The notes beneath the pieces are model-generated. The model saw only the letters and a list, made by a program, of their open reading frames with translations, searched no databases and was not told the origin of the DNA. This document shows positions 11,313-23,269 of a DNA stretch of 64,000 nt, piece after piece. Source of the DNA: Sipunculus nudus (taxonomy: Eukaryota > Annelida > Sipuncula > Golfingiida > Sipunculidae); the NCBI GenBank assembly GCA_026874595.1, contig CM049306.1, forward strand, positions 82,858,142 through 82,922,141, read 5' to 3'. The first letter of the stretch is position 1, and each line of letters opens with the position of its first letter. Both the position numbers and the translations under genes were made by a program.

Positions 11313-13796
11313 GGTTACGAAAATGTTGGAAAAATGAGAACGGGGAATTTACAAAATAAATACCTTACCTATCTGATAAATGTTTATGTGAGTAGAAAAC
11401 ATACTTGTAAAATATACGGGGTTGTTCGTTATTTAATGATATATGCCAATGACCTTTGCAGGATCATTTCAATCATGACGTGAGTTTTCATGTAATAATA
11501 AAGTTAAATGAATATAAATACTTCTGTATATCAGGTTTTCTACCTCGGAAGTTATAACAACCCAGAAGTAATAATCAATAATTTTCGTGAGGATGACTCA
11601 AGCTGCTGTTGAGATTTGTATGATCCGGGTCCTGGCGTGGATAGATTCAGAAACTTGCGGGACAAAGTCCAATCCTTTGAATGGTTATTGCCGCCGGTAA
11701 GATTAGGAAATTATGAATATCCTGTCTTTATTACAAAAAGCAGTGAAAGAGTTACAATTATAATGTTTGTCCGCGTGGTTTACTTGTCGTAACAGAGACC
11801 TGGAAAGTCTGCCAGAGTCCTGATAAAGTCCTGTGTTCAAGTTTTCAATCAACTTAAACGACATCTCCAGACGGCCGGGGAAGTTAATGATGGATTAGTC
11901 AGACAATTTACATCTGGTATAAAAAAAGGCATTTAAAACTATGCTTTGTGTTTCTGCTGAAGCTGATTGTTTATCTACTGGCTGCACTTAATATCCGGCC
12001 CCTATTTTCTACATCTTCCCACCATCGATCAAATATAAGCATTTCCGCCTTTGGTCTCCTAAATCAATCGTCATATGTCGGACGTTTAATTTTTCCACGA
12101 CTTTTTACATATGAGATGTTCTACATTTTCCTAATGTTCTGTTTTTGTATTCTGCTTTGGGCATGTGCGTAATTATCAGGGTTAAAGGTTCCAGGTGCTT
12201 TTCAGTGATTAAGGCTGCCAGACACAATAAACACCTGGGTAATATCTAGTCCAGATTTGCTGTTCCCTGGAATTCTACAAAATGGCCGCCATTACCATTC
12301 TTTACTACAAGTATGGCACTTGTTTTCTATAGAGCATTTCAGAGAAATTTTATCGTATGACATAAGGAAAAAAAGTGTGTGTTACTCAGGCGAATTATAA
12401 TAGCAATATTGCTTGCATTAAAAATAAATGTTTTGAAACGGAATAAAAACTAGTGTTTTCCAACTAAGCTCTGTAATTTATTCACTAAACGTTATTCCGT
12501 GAAAAACATTTTTTTTTTATTCCGCCAACAACTCACCGCATAGAATCACACTCCATGTTTCTTACGGATAACGGGGACATCACAACACACTGTGTCGTAG
12601 TTAAAAAAATGTAGTGAAGTAGTAGATTTAGTCTATTAAAGTCTGTTTGATTAAGATAATTTCAAGATAAATTTCATGCACGTGCATGCCTTGCTTGAAG
12701 ACTGGATGGAATAAGTAATATTTGGTAAACATGAACATGTACATTATAAACCTAAGGCTCGGTAAGCCTCAACATTTTAATCAGGCCTTCTTGAATGTTA
12801 CAAATTTAGATTTTGATGTTTGACAGTTCAGAGTGGTCCCGGCTCCCAGAATGCCTAACATGAAGAGATATGTTTGAGAAGAAACGACCTAAGGCGGAAG
12901 GTGGCCAACAACTTTTTTTTTCAAATATACTGACGTAGTTTCAGTGTAATCTTACATCAATGTAACCTAAATAAGTGGTACAAAAACTTTAAAATCTGTA
13001 TCACATGAACTTATTTATAAGAATTTGTTTGTTTAAATCTGGCATCATACATGCCTAATTCTGGCTTTTTTCTCAGTTTCATCATTTAAGAATTTTACGT
13101 CACAGTGAATTTTCAATAATCATGTGCCAAGGACAAATCTAGCTGCTCGGATAACGTTTGTGTGCGAGTGTTGGAGGCGTATCAGGTCATGATAGCATTT
13201 CGCAACGGAGATCCCAAAATGCTAAAGAATCAACAGACCAAAATCTAATGAAAGCCGGATGAGAGAAAGCCTCCTGCAGTGTCCCTGTTACTGAACAGGC
13301 AGCAATCTGAGCCGCAAATAGGACCTGACGGCTTAATACGAAACTGTTCCCTCATTCAACAATGCCTGATCAACGCTTTCTTGGACTTTTATGTGCCAGT
13401 GGCACAGTGTCCCCTGACGCACACACTGATCAATAGACTTGTCACACTGGTTTATCTGTATGAAACACAGATTAGATACACTGATGGCCAACATCAGCCA
13501 TGTAAAGGAGCTAAACCACCAGGGGGCTCGAATCCACGTGCTTGTCTTGTATCTCGGCTCTCTCAGTGCAATGTAACCCTAGTTGTGAAATCACATTATA
13601 TTTGTTTCACCTTAATTTCTATGGAGATAATTTGTTCTCGAAAAGTTAACCTTATTTTACATGGACTGTACAAGAAGTCCAATAGCTAAAACCAGACACT
13701 GATAGCGGCGTTCAGTGGCGTCTGACAACCACCGACCTTGGTTCTCTACCAGATTTTAACCCCCCCCCCCCCCGCCTTTTTTAAGAAGGAGGGATG
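11313..13796. other. unannotated sequence
   Basis: No firm feature. The longest frame of the window (13279-13689, plus, 136 codons) lies here but starts at GTG, has no recognised domain, and includes a B-box-like GGCTCGAATCC, so it is more likely part of an old repeat than a gene. A 14-bp poly(C) lies at 13760-13773. Confidence 0.4.
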
Positions 13797-14047
13797 GTCA
13801 ATGTAATCATTCCCCTGCTTTTCAGAGAATAATATTTATATATTGGAAATGAAATATATTAGTAATTAACGACTTTAGTTCCAGTTTGAGTTTACTATAA
13901 AAAAACCTGAAAACATGATACCTAAAAATTGATATATGTGTCACACAAAAAATTAAAGGTATATATATATATATATAAAAGGTATCCGAACTTTGATAAC
14001 TCCCCCTCGCGAGCACGAACCCCCCCCCCTCCACCCCCCCCCCCCCC
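13797..14047 (+). repeat. dispersed repeat, copy 1, with poly(C) end
   Basis: Begins TGGTCAATGTAATCATTCC and ends near CGAACTTTGATAACTCCCCC; the copy at 41020-41290 shares the same opening, AGAGAATA blocks, an AT-rich middle and the closing CAACTTTGATTAGCCTCCC. The copies are in the same orientation, about 250 bp long and diverged. A poly(C) run interrupted by T and A follows at 14020-14047. No terminal inverted repeat is seen. Confidence 0.55.
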
Positions 14048-14091
14048 TTGAAGATAAATTTACGCTACTGGCCTCTACAATCTGCTCTCGT

Positions 14092-14163
14092 AGGCACGCA
14101 CGGGATCGAACCGCGGTCATCAGCGAAGAAAACCAAGCATGTTACCGCTCGACTATCAAGAAC
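14092..14163 (-). pseudogene. tRNA-like pseudogene or SINE head
   Basis: On the minus strand an exact A-box match, TAGTCGAGCGG (14145-14155), is followed 43 nt later by a B-box, GGTTCGATCCC (14102-14112). The T arm folds (CGCGG with CCGTG around TTCGATC). The seven bases before the A-box (TTCTTGA) do not pair with the expected 3' acceptor strand, so the molecule is not a functional tRNA. A tRNA-derived SINE fragment is the likeliest reading. Confidence 0.45.
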
Positions 14164-14756
14164 CACTAATATTTTTAACCTTCACATTTCAATCGTATTT
14201 ATGAAAGAATATTACATTTGCATTTGTATTGATATGAGTGATATTCAAGAATACGTTCGCAAAAGTAGTTTTTAAAAAATGTGCTCAGTTTTCTAGCCCC
14301 CTTCCGCCGGAATTCGTTTTTTTTTTACTCAAAACGAACCTCTTTCGATAAGACATTGTGGGACGGCCGGGACAACTTGTCTCACCTGTCTAATTTTAAA
14401 TTCAGAATTTGTTACATATCAGGAAGGAAACACCTTCTGTTTACATTTCACATGCTCATATATGTTAACAAAATATTACTTATTCCGTGAAAACCTTACC
14501 ACAAATCACCTATTGTTAATGTAATTTGTCTTGAAACAATACACCCATGCTTATGTAATTTGCCTTGAAACAATACTTGTCCAACATATTTGAAGGGAGA
14601 ACGTTACCCTGAACACATTTATACCTACGCCGCTGGTGAATGTGGAAGCCCCATGATTGTGGATGACAGATTTTGACGCCCATAAACTCTAACCAACAGA
14701 GTCGCCCTTTTTTGTGTAGTACACTCATTGCGCGTATTCAACGTATTATGGCCACT
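14164..14756. other. unannotated sequence with a 33-bp duplication
   Basis: Mostly featureless. At 14518-14585 the motif TAATTTG(T/C)CTTGAAACAATAC occurs twice about 34 bp apart. Confidence 0.45.
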
Positions 14757-14865
14757 TGTATAGGTGTAATTCTAGATGGACTACATTCCGAATGGACCAC
14801 ATTCTGAATAATATAACTGAATACGTAATAAGGAGTTAACTTTGGGGTAGTTCGGGATTACTAAT

Positions 14866-15050
14866 GTATTTAGGGTTAGGGTTAGGTTTGAGTTAGGGTT
14901 AGGGTTTATGGTTAGGTTTTAAGGTTTTGGGATAAGTTAGGGTTAGCTAAGGTTTGGGGGTTAGGTTAGGTTATTTGGTTTTAGGTTAGGGTTAGGTTTT
15001 GGTTTTAGGTTTTTAGGGTTAGGTTTTAGTGTTAGGTTATGTATCACGTT
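14866..15050 (+). repeat. degenerate TTAGGG-like interstitial repeat
   Basis: GTTAGGG, TTTAGGG and GTTAGGTTTT variants fill about 180 bp, with short exact runs such as TTAGGGTTAGGGTTAGG. TTAGGG is the canonical telomere repeat of most animals. The degeneracy and the flanking inverted arms argue for an element core rather than a chromosome-end fusion. Confidence 0.7.
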
Positions 15051-15104
15051 ATCACTGTATCAGTTACACCTACTTAAACTCCTTATTACGTATTAAGTTA
15101 TATT

Positions 15105-15184
15105 GTCGTCCATTAAGAATGTCGTCCATTTGAAATGTCGTCCTTTCGGAATGTCGTCCATCGCGAAGTCGTCCAGCTGGAATG
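15105..15184 (+). repeat. 16-bp tandem repeat (GTCGTCCATTNNGAAT)
   Basis: Five consecutive units of GTCGTCC followed by AT-rich bases ending GAAT (one unit 15 bp), forming the outer part of the right arm. Two related units, as GGACTACATTC and GGACCACATTC, occur in the left arm. Confidence 0.75.
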
Positions 15185-15479
15185 CAACCCTTGTATCAGC
15201 GTTGGAGACTCGATCCTGTATGAACAGAAATATCAGGTTTACATGCGACACATAACGTCAGGTGTACATGTAACGCTACGTCTGCGTTATGTTTGCAATA
15301 TGGAATCGCATAAGTAACGCCGATGCAGCATGATATATCCACGGTTTAACGCAGTGTATCCATTTTAAGAAACTCAGACGTAAAAGTTAGAACATGTTCG
15401 TAAATGTCTTGGCGTAGCGCAGACAAATCGTAAAAATGAAAGTGGGGTTGTACTCAGCGTAATATCGCGTACACATAAA

Positions 15480-15680
15480 GCCTTGGTCTCACCACGTTCT
15501 GTCTACGGTTCACCACTTTCTTGAAGGTCGTGGGAAGACTTGGTAGGATGTGTGTGGCCTTTACTGTAGGACACCGTAGGGGGACGTGAATGGACCTTCC
15601 GACGTGGTTGGTCCTGCGGGATTCACGTTATCTTGGAAATGTTCAAAACGAACGGGACAGAACATGGTCCCTGACACATA
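15480..15680 (-). repeat. dispersed repeat, inverted relative to 23690-23880
   Basis: On the minus strand this region reads TTCTGTCCCGTT, TCCATTCACGT, ATCCTACCAAGTCTTCCCA and GTGAACCGTAGACAGAACG. The plus strand at 23690-23880 carries the same blocks in the same order: TCCTGTCCCGTT, TTCATTCACGG, GTCCTACCAAATCCTCCCA and GTGAACAGTAGACAGAATA. Both sit in GC-richer islands with CTACGGTA motifs. This is an old repeat of unknown class; true ends may lie well outside. Confidence 0.55.
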
Positions 15681-15843
15681 AATGTTCAAAACTGGTGACC
15701 ATATGACGACCCAAGGAGAAACTGTCTCGCTCCTACGAACACTCAAAATATGTAGCTGCGCTCTGCGGCGATCTGGCACTTTTTTTAGCCAGACCGCATT
15801 TCAGTGTGATGGGGATTTTAGGTTTCACTTGAACAAATATGAA

Positions 15844-15845
<2 letters not shown>

Positions 15846-15891
<46 letters not shown>
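15846..15891. repeat. (AT)n microsatellite
   Basis: About 23 uninterrupted AT units. Confidence 0.97.
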
Positions 15892-15893
<2 letters not shown>

Positions 15894-16340
15894 CAGGAGA
15901 AATGTGTCTCTGACACTGTCTTGCACGCTCAGATCGGCTGCTTCTTGACCCTCTTGGTGTTTACGGCCGAATAATGTACACTGTAGCAGATTAGCTGTTG
16001 ATTCTACAAAATGCACAGTATGAACAGAAAAAAATAGAACGTGGCGTTAGGACCGAACAGACGCAGTTAAATCGTAAAATGCGCGTGTTGCGACCTGATT
16101 GGTCGTAGTAACAGCGTTGTAAAAACTCACTGGTCGTTGTGCACGCGTGATCATGCGCGTATTAAGAACGGTGTTAGAACGTTTCAAGCGCAGTGAGAAC
16201 CTGGTAGGAACGTAGTGAGGACGCAGTCAGAACCTAAAATTGTTTTTCTTTTCCATTCTGATCACATCCCCGGTGCGTTCATCGTAATTTTAAGGACGCA
16301 ATGCGGTCTTCATGGTCTTCGCCATAGTGTGCTTGGGGCC
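15892..16340. other. GC-richer unannotated sequence
   Basis: Rich in CG and GTAG motifs, similar in style to the flanks of the dispersed repeat at 15480-15680. No gene recognised. Confidence 0.4.
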
Positions 16341-16343
16341 TTA

Positions 16344-16693
16344 AGCCCCTTTCACTCATTCACGGATAGCAACACGGATCATTCCGGACCATGGTTGGAA
16401 GATACCAGTGTCAATACAGAGCTCCCGGTGGCTACACGGAGACTTTTGGATGTATGCGGTGGCAACACGGAGGTGCACGGTGCCAACAAGGAGTTATACA
16501 GACCATTTTTAATCCGTGTACTCCCTGACGAAAAATTGCGCAGGTTTAATTGCTGGGTGCACCAAGGATAACCCCAGATGCCGACACGGTGATGCCGGAG
16601 TTAACACGGATGATGCCGGAGTTAACACTGATAATCCCGGAACGATGATCCGGGGTGATCCTTGATGATATTCGTGAAAGTGTGAAAGGGGCT
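16344..16693. mobile_element. PIF/Harbinger-type MITE with TTA target duplication
   Basis: A 350-bp element. Left end AGCCCCTTTCACTCATTCAC; right end, reverse-complemented, AGCCCCTTTCACACTTTCAC, with 20 of the first 24 bases matching. It is flanked by TTA on both sides (16341-16343 and 16694-16696), the target duplication typical of PIF/Harbinger elements. The interior is GC-rich with repeated GATGCCGGAGTTAACAC units (about 16590-16630). The open frame 16215-16571 overlaps it and is not a gene. Confidence 0.75.
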
Positions 16694-16696
16694 TTA

Positions 16697-18137
16697 GACT
16701 TTACGCCCTCTCCTCGTTTCTAGTGATCTCACCTGTAAACCCGTCCTTAATCAGTCTTTGGCTTCGTAGATTTTTATTTAACGTCACGTTTCTGTTGCAG
16801 TAATGCGTCCCTAACATATTAAGTGCTCAGATATTGTGCGAAACTTTTGACAGGGATTACCAAAATGTTTGATCTCAGGGAAATGTCTGTTCTCCTTTGA
16901 TTCGTGTTCATTGGTCTTTTGAAAATCATGTATTGTGCTGTGCATGAGAAAAATGGTCGGGAGATTTCGTGGTAAACGAGCGAACCGCAAGGTGACACGA
17001 TTTCAAAGTGTTCATGCGACAATTGATCACAAAAGACCCATGCTGAGAACCATTTGTGAGTCCACCACGGCAAATTGGTCCTTTAACATGGCGGACCGCC
17101 CTACTTGACAGGATTACTCAAAAACACGTCTGAAACAAAGGCAGCAGATGATGAATAAAAAGCGCCTTTCAGATTAACTACATGAAAAAATCTTAACTTC
17201 GTGAATAAAATCCCAACCCAGCTTTTGTTTTTTATTATCTTTCTACCAAAAGAATAATTTACCTTTGCAGACGTGTACGTGGTTTATCCAGATTGGTTGA
17301 TGAAACCTATTAGTGAAACTAGAGGAACGCATGAGGAAAGTGAGAAAATCTCATATCAGGAGCATGTTGTAAGAATTTTTTTTCCTATATTGACGTTAAT
17401 GGGTGGTACTCTGACAATTGAAAAGGTCTGACCCCTTCCTGGTCTCAGAGTGGCGTTGAAAATAGAGCGTAATTGAAGTACCATTAAGGCTAAATGAAGA
17501 CCATTCTTCTTCAGTTCCTGAGACGAACCAGATGCCAGAAAATATGGTAATTCTTTGCTTTTAACACGGCTTCCTCACTGATCGATTGTATTAGACAAAT
17601 CACTTGCAGCTAAATGATAGATGAATGACAACTCTATGGTGTGTTTTACAAAGAAAGGAACCTCGAAATTGCAGTGTGGGAGAGGCAGTTGCTTCAACAG
17701 ACAGCTTTCCGCCCCCAGGCTTTAAATCCAAAAACTTTTCCACACAATACTGGCGCGTTTCTTTAGCTCTGTTTTAATATCTTAAAACCTCTGAGTTATC
17801 TATATCTTTTTTCCTACACCTTATCCGTTTTATCCAGTTGGACGGGTCTCTTGTGCGGTCGTAAGAAGAAGTTTGGACAGGACACCTGAATATAGTGTCT
17901 ATAACATACTTTGCTGTAAAGTTTGGCTGCGGACCAATTCAGTTCTTTCATAATTTTCAATTGTTTATGAACTATGAACTTGGATATGACCTTATGTCAA
18001 CATGACCTTCTATGGATATGATTTCTCTGCAATGACTGCAGTCATTTCTATTTTTTAGAGGTTTACAAGTATATACCAATATTTGCCATATTTCGGGATA
18101 TTTTTGTACTAATAATAACCCTGTCTACAGAGCAAAT

Positions 18138-18142
<5 letters not shown>
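16697..18142. other. unannotated sequence
   Basis: No recognisable gene or repeat on either strand. Confidence 0.45.

Positions 18143-18173
<31 letters not shown>
18143..18173. repeat. (AT)n microsatellite
   Basis: About 15 AT units. Confidence 0.97.
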
Positions 18174-18175
<2 letters not shown>

Positions 18176-19628
18176 TAAATAATAACATCAAACAATGAAA
18201 ACTAATCTAAATTCATAACACCAGGGAGGTTTAAAGAAAACCAGCAGAAAACTTTATGTGCATACGTTTACGTTTGCCATCATAGTGTCAATACTTGATT
18301 TATATTCCCTGAATAATATAAGATTCAAGAACTCAAACTATCACATAATTAAGTCTCTACATAAGATTGTTTTTCGTACTGTATAGGTATCGCCTAACTG
18401 AATTATGTTACTGTGCATTTCTATTGTATCTGTTTGGTGTAGTGTTTTGTTTGTGTGTTGTGTATACACAGTTTCATATGATTTTCATCTGTTATGGTAT
18501 GTTATGTTTCATGTCATGTATTGAAAATAAAAAAGCAGAAGAAGACTTCAAATATATATTTTCTAATTTTAGGCACCGGAATTAAACCTGAATTAGTGAG
18601 AATAAATCACCGGTGGCTGCAGCGGCTCTCTTGTTATTTTGTGATATTTCATATTCTGTATGAATAATTATCTAACCATAATAGTTCTGATGTTTTTAGC
18701 TCCTCTAAACTAGGAATACTGGCATGTCCTTTGGAACATGAAAGTAGGTCAATATTAAATAAAGTCCGTCTAGGCGGGGATCAAATATTAATTGATTTAA
18801 AGTATGTATGTCGCGTAAGTAATCTATATCATATATGTAATTATATGTGTAGTTTTCATAAAAAAAATATTATACGTCTACTTTTTGTGTGTCACCTAAG
18901 CAAAAACAAAATTGATTTGCCTGGTCCATACTAATGGTCACCTCCTATCAAAATTAACTCAAATATGTAATTATTTTACATTAAAATCTGACATTTAATG
19001 GTATTCTCTCCACAGGGTTTTGATGCATTAATCAGATTAAATTAGATCCAATTTTAGCCGGGGGATAGTTTAAATCCTTTTTATTATGTAAAATTGATCA
19101 AATTTGCGTGATGGAGGTAAAAAATTTTAACTGTAATTCTGATTAAAGTGTTAAAATAGTCTGGTATTGAGCAGCGGATCGCATTGTCTGGCAGTAATGG
19201 CACTTGGTAGCGGTTTACACTATGGTGAATGGAAGAAGAATTTGGTCCATTTTCTTAGTTAGAAATATATAGGTATCTCCTATGCTAAGTACCAAATGCA
19301 TATTCTTAGATATATTATAATATTTAAAAACATGGGAAGCCAAACCGTCATGTAAATGTGTCCGTTATTGTTGCTATTCTCTTAAAATTTGGGAGAAATA
19401 TAAAACACATATCTTTAAAGACTTGGCAAGTAAATGGTTGTCCGTGATATATATAATATCTATTTTTGATATAAAGGAAAAAGGTGATTAAAATCCGTGT
19501 AAAATGGCTTGCCAGCTTTATCGTTTGTCGTTTGAAATTTGATGACTTTGGTTGCAGCGGTGAACCATCTCAAATTGCATGAAAAGAAGCAACCTTCACA
19601 TCGTATGACGTCAGAATGATCCTCTAGA
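18174..19628. other. unannotated sequence
   Basis: AT-rich; two short frames (18367-18585 and 18731-18934, plus) have no recognised domain. The T/G-rich stretch ending ATTGAAAATAAAA near 18530 resembles a LINE 3' end in style only. Confidence 0.4.
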
Positions 19629-19648
19629 ATATATATATATATATATAA

Positions 19649-19688
<40 letters not shown>
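19629..19688. repeat. compound (AT)n(AC)n(AT)n microsatellite
   Basis: AT run, then about six AC units, then AT again. Confidence 0.97.
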
Positions 19689-19691
<3 letters not shown>

Positions 19692-20582
19692 AACACTAAA
19701 AGAGTATCGTTGTACTGTTCCTGTTATGTAATACCAAAACCGTATATCTTATAAAAGACACCCGATAGCCCATTTACTGGCTCATGTTACTATGACCACT
19801 GAACTTAATAGTGGCTTAGGACAGTAAAGAGTTTTCGTCATATAGTGTCTTTTTTACCCGCAGGTTATATAAATTTATAATAATTGTAATGAAAATTTCT
19901 CTTGTAAACCGAGATACTTTCATTTCGAAGACCATTTCAGGTAAGATCTTGTATGTGATTTTGTACATAATACGTATAATCACTCATGATGGCGATACAT
20001 ATATTTTTTTGGTATCCTTGTGGCTTCTTTATTTTACAATGATACAGTTTGTGGAAGATATTATTCCACTACCATAAACTTCATAACATAATTATCTCAT
20101 ATTCTTGGCCCACAATGGCTTCGAAGCCTATTCGATAGGCATCACCAGGTCCAGAATATTTTTACTTACATTTATTAGTGACCTTTAATGACAGAACAAA
20201 TGAAACCAGGTCAAAGGTTATTGTTTCCAAACGTTGCGCTCGGAGGTACGAACTGATTGATTTCCTTTGGCTTTTACTGCATGGAAGTATCTATAAAACA
20301 CAAGGTCTATTTCACGCTTAGGCAAGTGGAACCTTTATTATGGCATTAGGGATACCATGGTTTTGTTGTGTATTAAAGAGGTTGTGATCCTTGCTGTTAT
20401 TTTGAAATATAGTATTACTTTTGCAGATACACAATTTGCAGAGTGTTTATAAACCGCAAATTCTTTGATGATTAATTATCAATACAAATTAAAAAGGATT
20501 AAAAGTTGAAAAAAAAACACTTTTTTATGAAGATATCGTGCTACTTCACTGCATCACTGGATAACGAACCCAATTTATCTCT
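19689..20582. other. unannotated sequence
   Basis: No recognisable feature. Confidence 0.45.
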
Positions 20583-20714
20583 CTACAAACACAGACTCTG
20601 CAATCCGAAAATTCTGATCATCCTGTCTTGGTCCGTGAGGTACGTGCCGAGCAGTTCATCATAGACCTTCTTCATCAAACGTGATAACACAGGGCGGCCA
20701 GACATCCACTTAGC
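20583..20714 (-). CDS. possible 3'-terminal exon of an unknown gene
   Basis: On the minus strand a frame runs about 43 codons from a possible acceptor (AAAACATCAG, at 20715-20724) to TAG at 20583-20585. The translation is protein-like, with stretches such as SRLMKKVYDELLGTYLTDQD and RIFGLQSLCL, and the segment is GC-richer than its flanks. I do not recognise the family. The acceptor has a poor polypyrimidine tract and no canonical AATAAA follows. A competing plus-strand exon reading exists (acceptor after 20594, donor GTACGT after about 20639), so the call is weak. Confidence 0.25.
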   Translation of the reverse strand, partial: AKWMSGRPVLSRLMKKVYDELLGTYLTDQDRMIRIFGLQSLCL

Positions 20715-20850
20715 CTGATGTTTTCTACCATCATTTGCTTATTCAACATGATTTTTAAAAATTCGTATACTTTTGACAATTTATGTAGCCTGTTATTTTC
20801 TTATAAATAAAACTGCACACCCAGTGAGTGCTATCATATTCTTGTTTTAG

Positions 20851-20933
20851 TTGGCATGAATCAGCTTCATTCTTCATCAAGGAAACCCTCCGTGCCAGTT
20901 CACATGACTATAATAGCCTGTTCATTACTGCAG
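20851..20933 (+). CDS. candidate 83-bp internal exon
   Basis: A strong acceptor (TATTCTTGTTTTAG, ending 20850) and an excellent donor (CTGCAG then GTAAGC at 20934) bound an 83-bp segment that is open in one phase, reading WHESASFFIKETLRASSHDY and so on. The other phases carry stops. No partner exon or known domain was identified, so it may be chance. Confidence 0.25.
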
Positions 20934-21562
20934 GTAAGCTGATATAGCTGTTAACGCACACAAGTATTATAGAAAGGGGGGGTTGACTAAAACCATGTAC
21001 AGGTCAGTAAATGTGTCGGGAGGGCTGGTAGACTTTTTAAGTATATACTCCAGGAGGCTGAAGTCAAGGGTTGTTTCAAGGGGCCCAGTCACCCACCTGA
21101 CCTTCATAAACAAAAGGTAATTCCTCGGAGTTTTTATAAAAGTAGGCCAGAAAACGTGGATATCACTGCACACAGGCTGCTTGTTTTGTTTAAAACAACC
21201 TGTTTATAGTATGTGGGGTAAGCCAAAATAATCGAAACAAAATCAACAAGGGCATCTGGAAGCAAGTCAGATAAGCCATAGCTTTGCAATTGGCGTTTTG
21301 CAACAATTGACATTTCTAACTTTGCATATATGCCACTTACCACCACAGGTAAGATGTTTTTTTCCCGTTTGTCAACACTGCTGTGTTTACAAACATGTTG
21401 TTCATCAAAACGTTCATACATCCTTCACGAAGGCATTATAAGAACTTTTAACTACCAAAATTACCCTTATATCATTAATTCTTTTTCAAAAGGTAGGTGA
21501 ATGGTAACCTTTAAGCTTTTATTTTTCTTGTATCCTTTGCAGGTTTGTTTAGGTAAAAAAAG
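20934..21562. other. unannotated sequence
   Basis: A 95-codon minus-strand frame (21134-21421) has plausible composition but no recognised domain; not called. Confidence 0.4.
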
Positions 21563-21589
21563 AGGGCGTTTCCTCTAAATCCGCCCCTG
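21563..21589 (-). mobile_element. hAT-type terminal repeat remnant
   Basis: On the minus strand this reads CAGGGGCGGATTTAGAGG, matching the CAGNGGCGGATNNAG ends common in invertebrate hAT elements. The opposite end was not found, so only a terminal fragment is claimed. Confidence 0.35.
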
Positions 21590-23269
21590 ATGCACACCGA
21601 CTTACCATGGAAAGTACCTTTGATCAAAAGTGCTGGTTGTTTTCATAATTCCTTTATATAACAAAGCATGTTTGTATATTTTTTGCCACCATGAAATAAT
21701 CTTTGATCTGACATTTAAAAATGGACGTGTGTGAGAGTAAGGGTCGATACTGAGGATAATATAAGAGGCAACGCAAACATGTAAGGCAAACATTTCACCC
21801 TAAATCATACTGCCACGCCTGTATTGTAAACATCCGATTAAGTTAATTTGATATCATGTTTGAATATAACTGGCTTAATCATTATATATCTAATGTAACT
21901 AACGTAATTAAGTAGAACAGTCTGTGTTTGATCCAACTATCAAATCCTTGTCCATCAGTCTGTACCGCATCTGATCGAAGGAACTGTCAACTACAGTAAG
22001 AGGTTACATTTTAATTACAGTATTTCTGAAACTGTGTTTAATAACTCTCTATTGAAATCTGTTCTCACACACGAATAAGTGCCATTGGGAAAAGCAGTTC
22101 TAAGTACATTAATATTCTTGTGGGGTGATTCAATAACTATACTCTATTCCAAATTTATAATACAATGTCATCTGCAGGCGTCATATTTAAAAACAGAATT
22201 CTTCCATACCGCACATTGAAACAGATCATGGGGTAAGTTTGTACAACTTTTCAAGATACCTGGTGAAGGACACAATGATTCGCTGACACAAATTAATCTG
22301 AGCTGTTATCTGAGGAACTGGAGTAATTGAATAACTGGGTTTACAATGTTTGCAATTTTATTCTCGTTATCGGAATGTTCCTATGAAAGAATCCATGAAC
22401 AAGGTCTGTTTTGTGATAGGAACAAGAAACTAAACATTGTTATGTTTCAAATTTTATGCCACAACCATCCGAACCATAGAGCATGCCTCCTATCATTGAT
22501 CATTACTAGTTGTACAATCCATGTAAAATAAATAAAATTTATAGAATTTCTGTTCAACTGGGATCCTGTTTCCACCATATAATAGCCCCGTAAAATGGTT
22601 TATTTTATAACATATTGTGTTTTTTTTATCACATATGTTACTGAAAATTAATTTAGAATATATGTGTTTACAATATTTGCAAACCTGTCCCTCAGCTATA
22701 TAAAAAAAGTGTTCCACACATTTCATGGAAATATAGCATGGGGATTTATGAACTGCTAGATGAACAGTGACATGATAAGCTAGTATTAACCATTAACATC
22801 ACTAAATATCGCCCGTCATTCTTCGTTTAAATTAAGCAACACGGTGAAAATCCGTAAAACAAAGCATGCAAAAGTTTAATTCAATCATAAATAATTCAAT
22901 GAAGAGATTTCTCCATACTTAATTATTAAAGTTTCAATTATAAAAATAAACAAATTACTAATTTCTTCAAGAATAAAGAGTACTGTTTTCTTTGTAGTAC
23001 TGTACCACTTGAGGTGTTTATTTTTCAGAATAAAAAGACGAATGGTTCGGACGAACACAGTTCCACTTATATCCATTTATTTATCAGTAAAGTCAACTCA
23101 GGAACTGCAGCATATCTTGCTTTGTTTCAGCTTAAAAGGTCATAAGATTTATTTCCGATTGATGTTTGTTAGCGTAGGCCACTGCCACACAATCCAATGG
23201 TCAGGAAAAACGGAGTTTCGCAGACCCTGGGTCTCTGTCGTAAAGCCTAATACATAGTCTCATTTATCA
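21590..23269. other. unannotated sequence
   Basis: AT-rich, no recognisable genes. Short frames at 22346-22531, 22493-22726 and 23009-23257 lack known domains. Confidence 0.45.

Larger units (their letters stand above)
14757..15190. mobile_element. foldback element with telomere-like core
   Basis: Inverted arms of roughly 70 bp flank a core of degenerate telomeric repeats. The left arm (about 14771-14837) includes ATGGACTACATTCCGAATGG and ATAACTGAATACGTAATAAG; the right arm (about 15076-15140), reverse-complemented, reads ATGGACGACATTCTTAATGG and ATAACTTAATACGTAATAAG. The outer right side continues as 16-bp tandem units. No transposase frame is present. Limits are approximate and no target duplication is clear. 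Confidence 0.65.

Noticed and set aside
13279..13689. Longest open frame of the window (136 codons, plus)
   Set aside because: Starts at GTG, no recognised domain or splice context, and spans a B-box-like GGCTCGAATCC; more likely an old repeat.
14866..15050. Chromosome-end fusion or true telomere
   Set aside because: The repeat is degenerate and enclosed by inverted arms with ordinary sequence on both sides.
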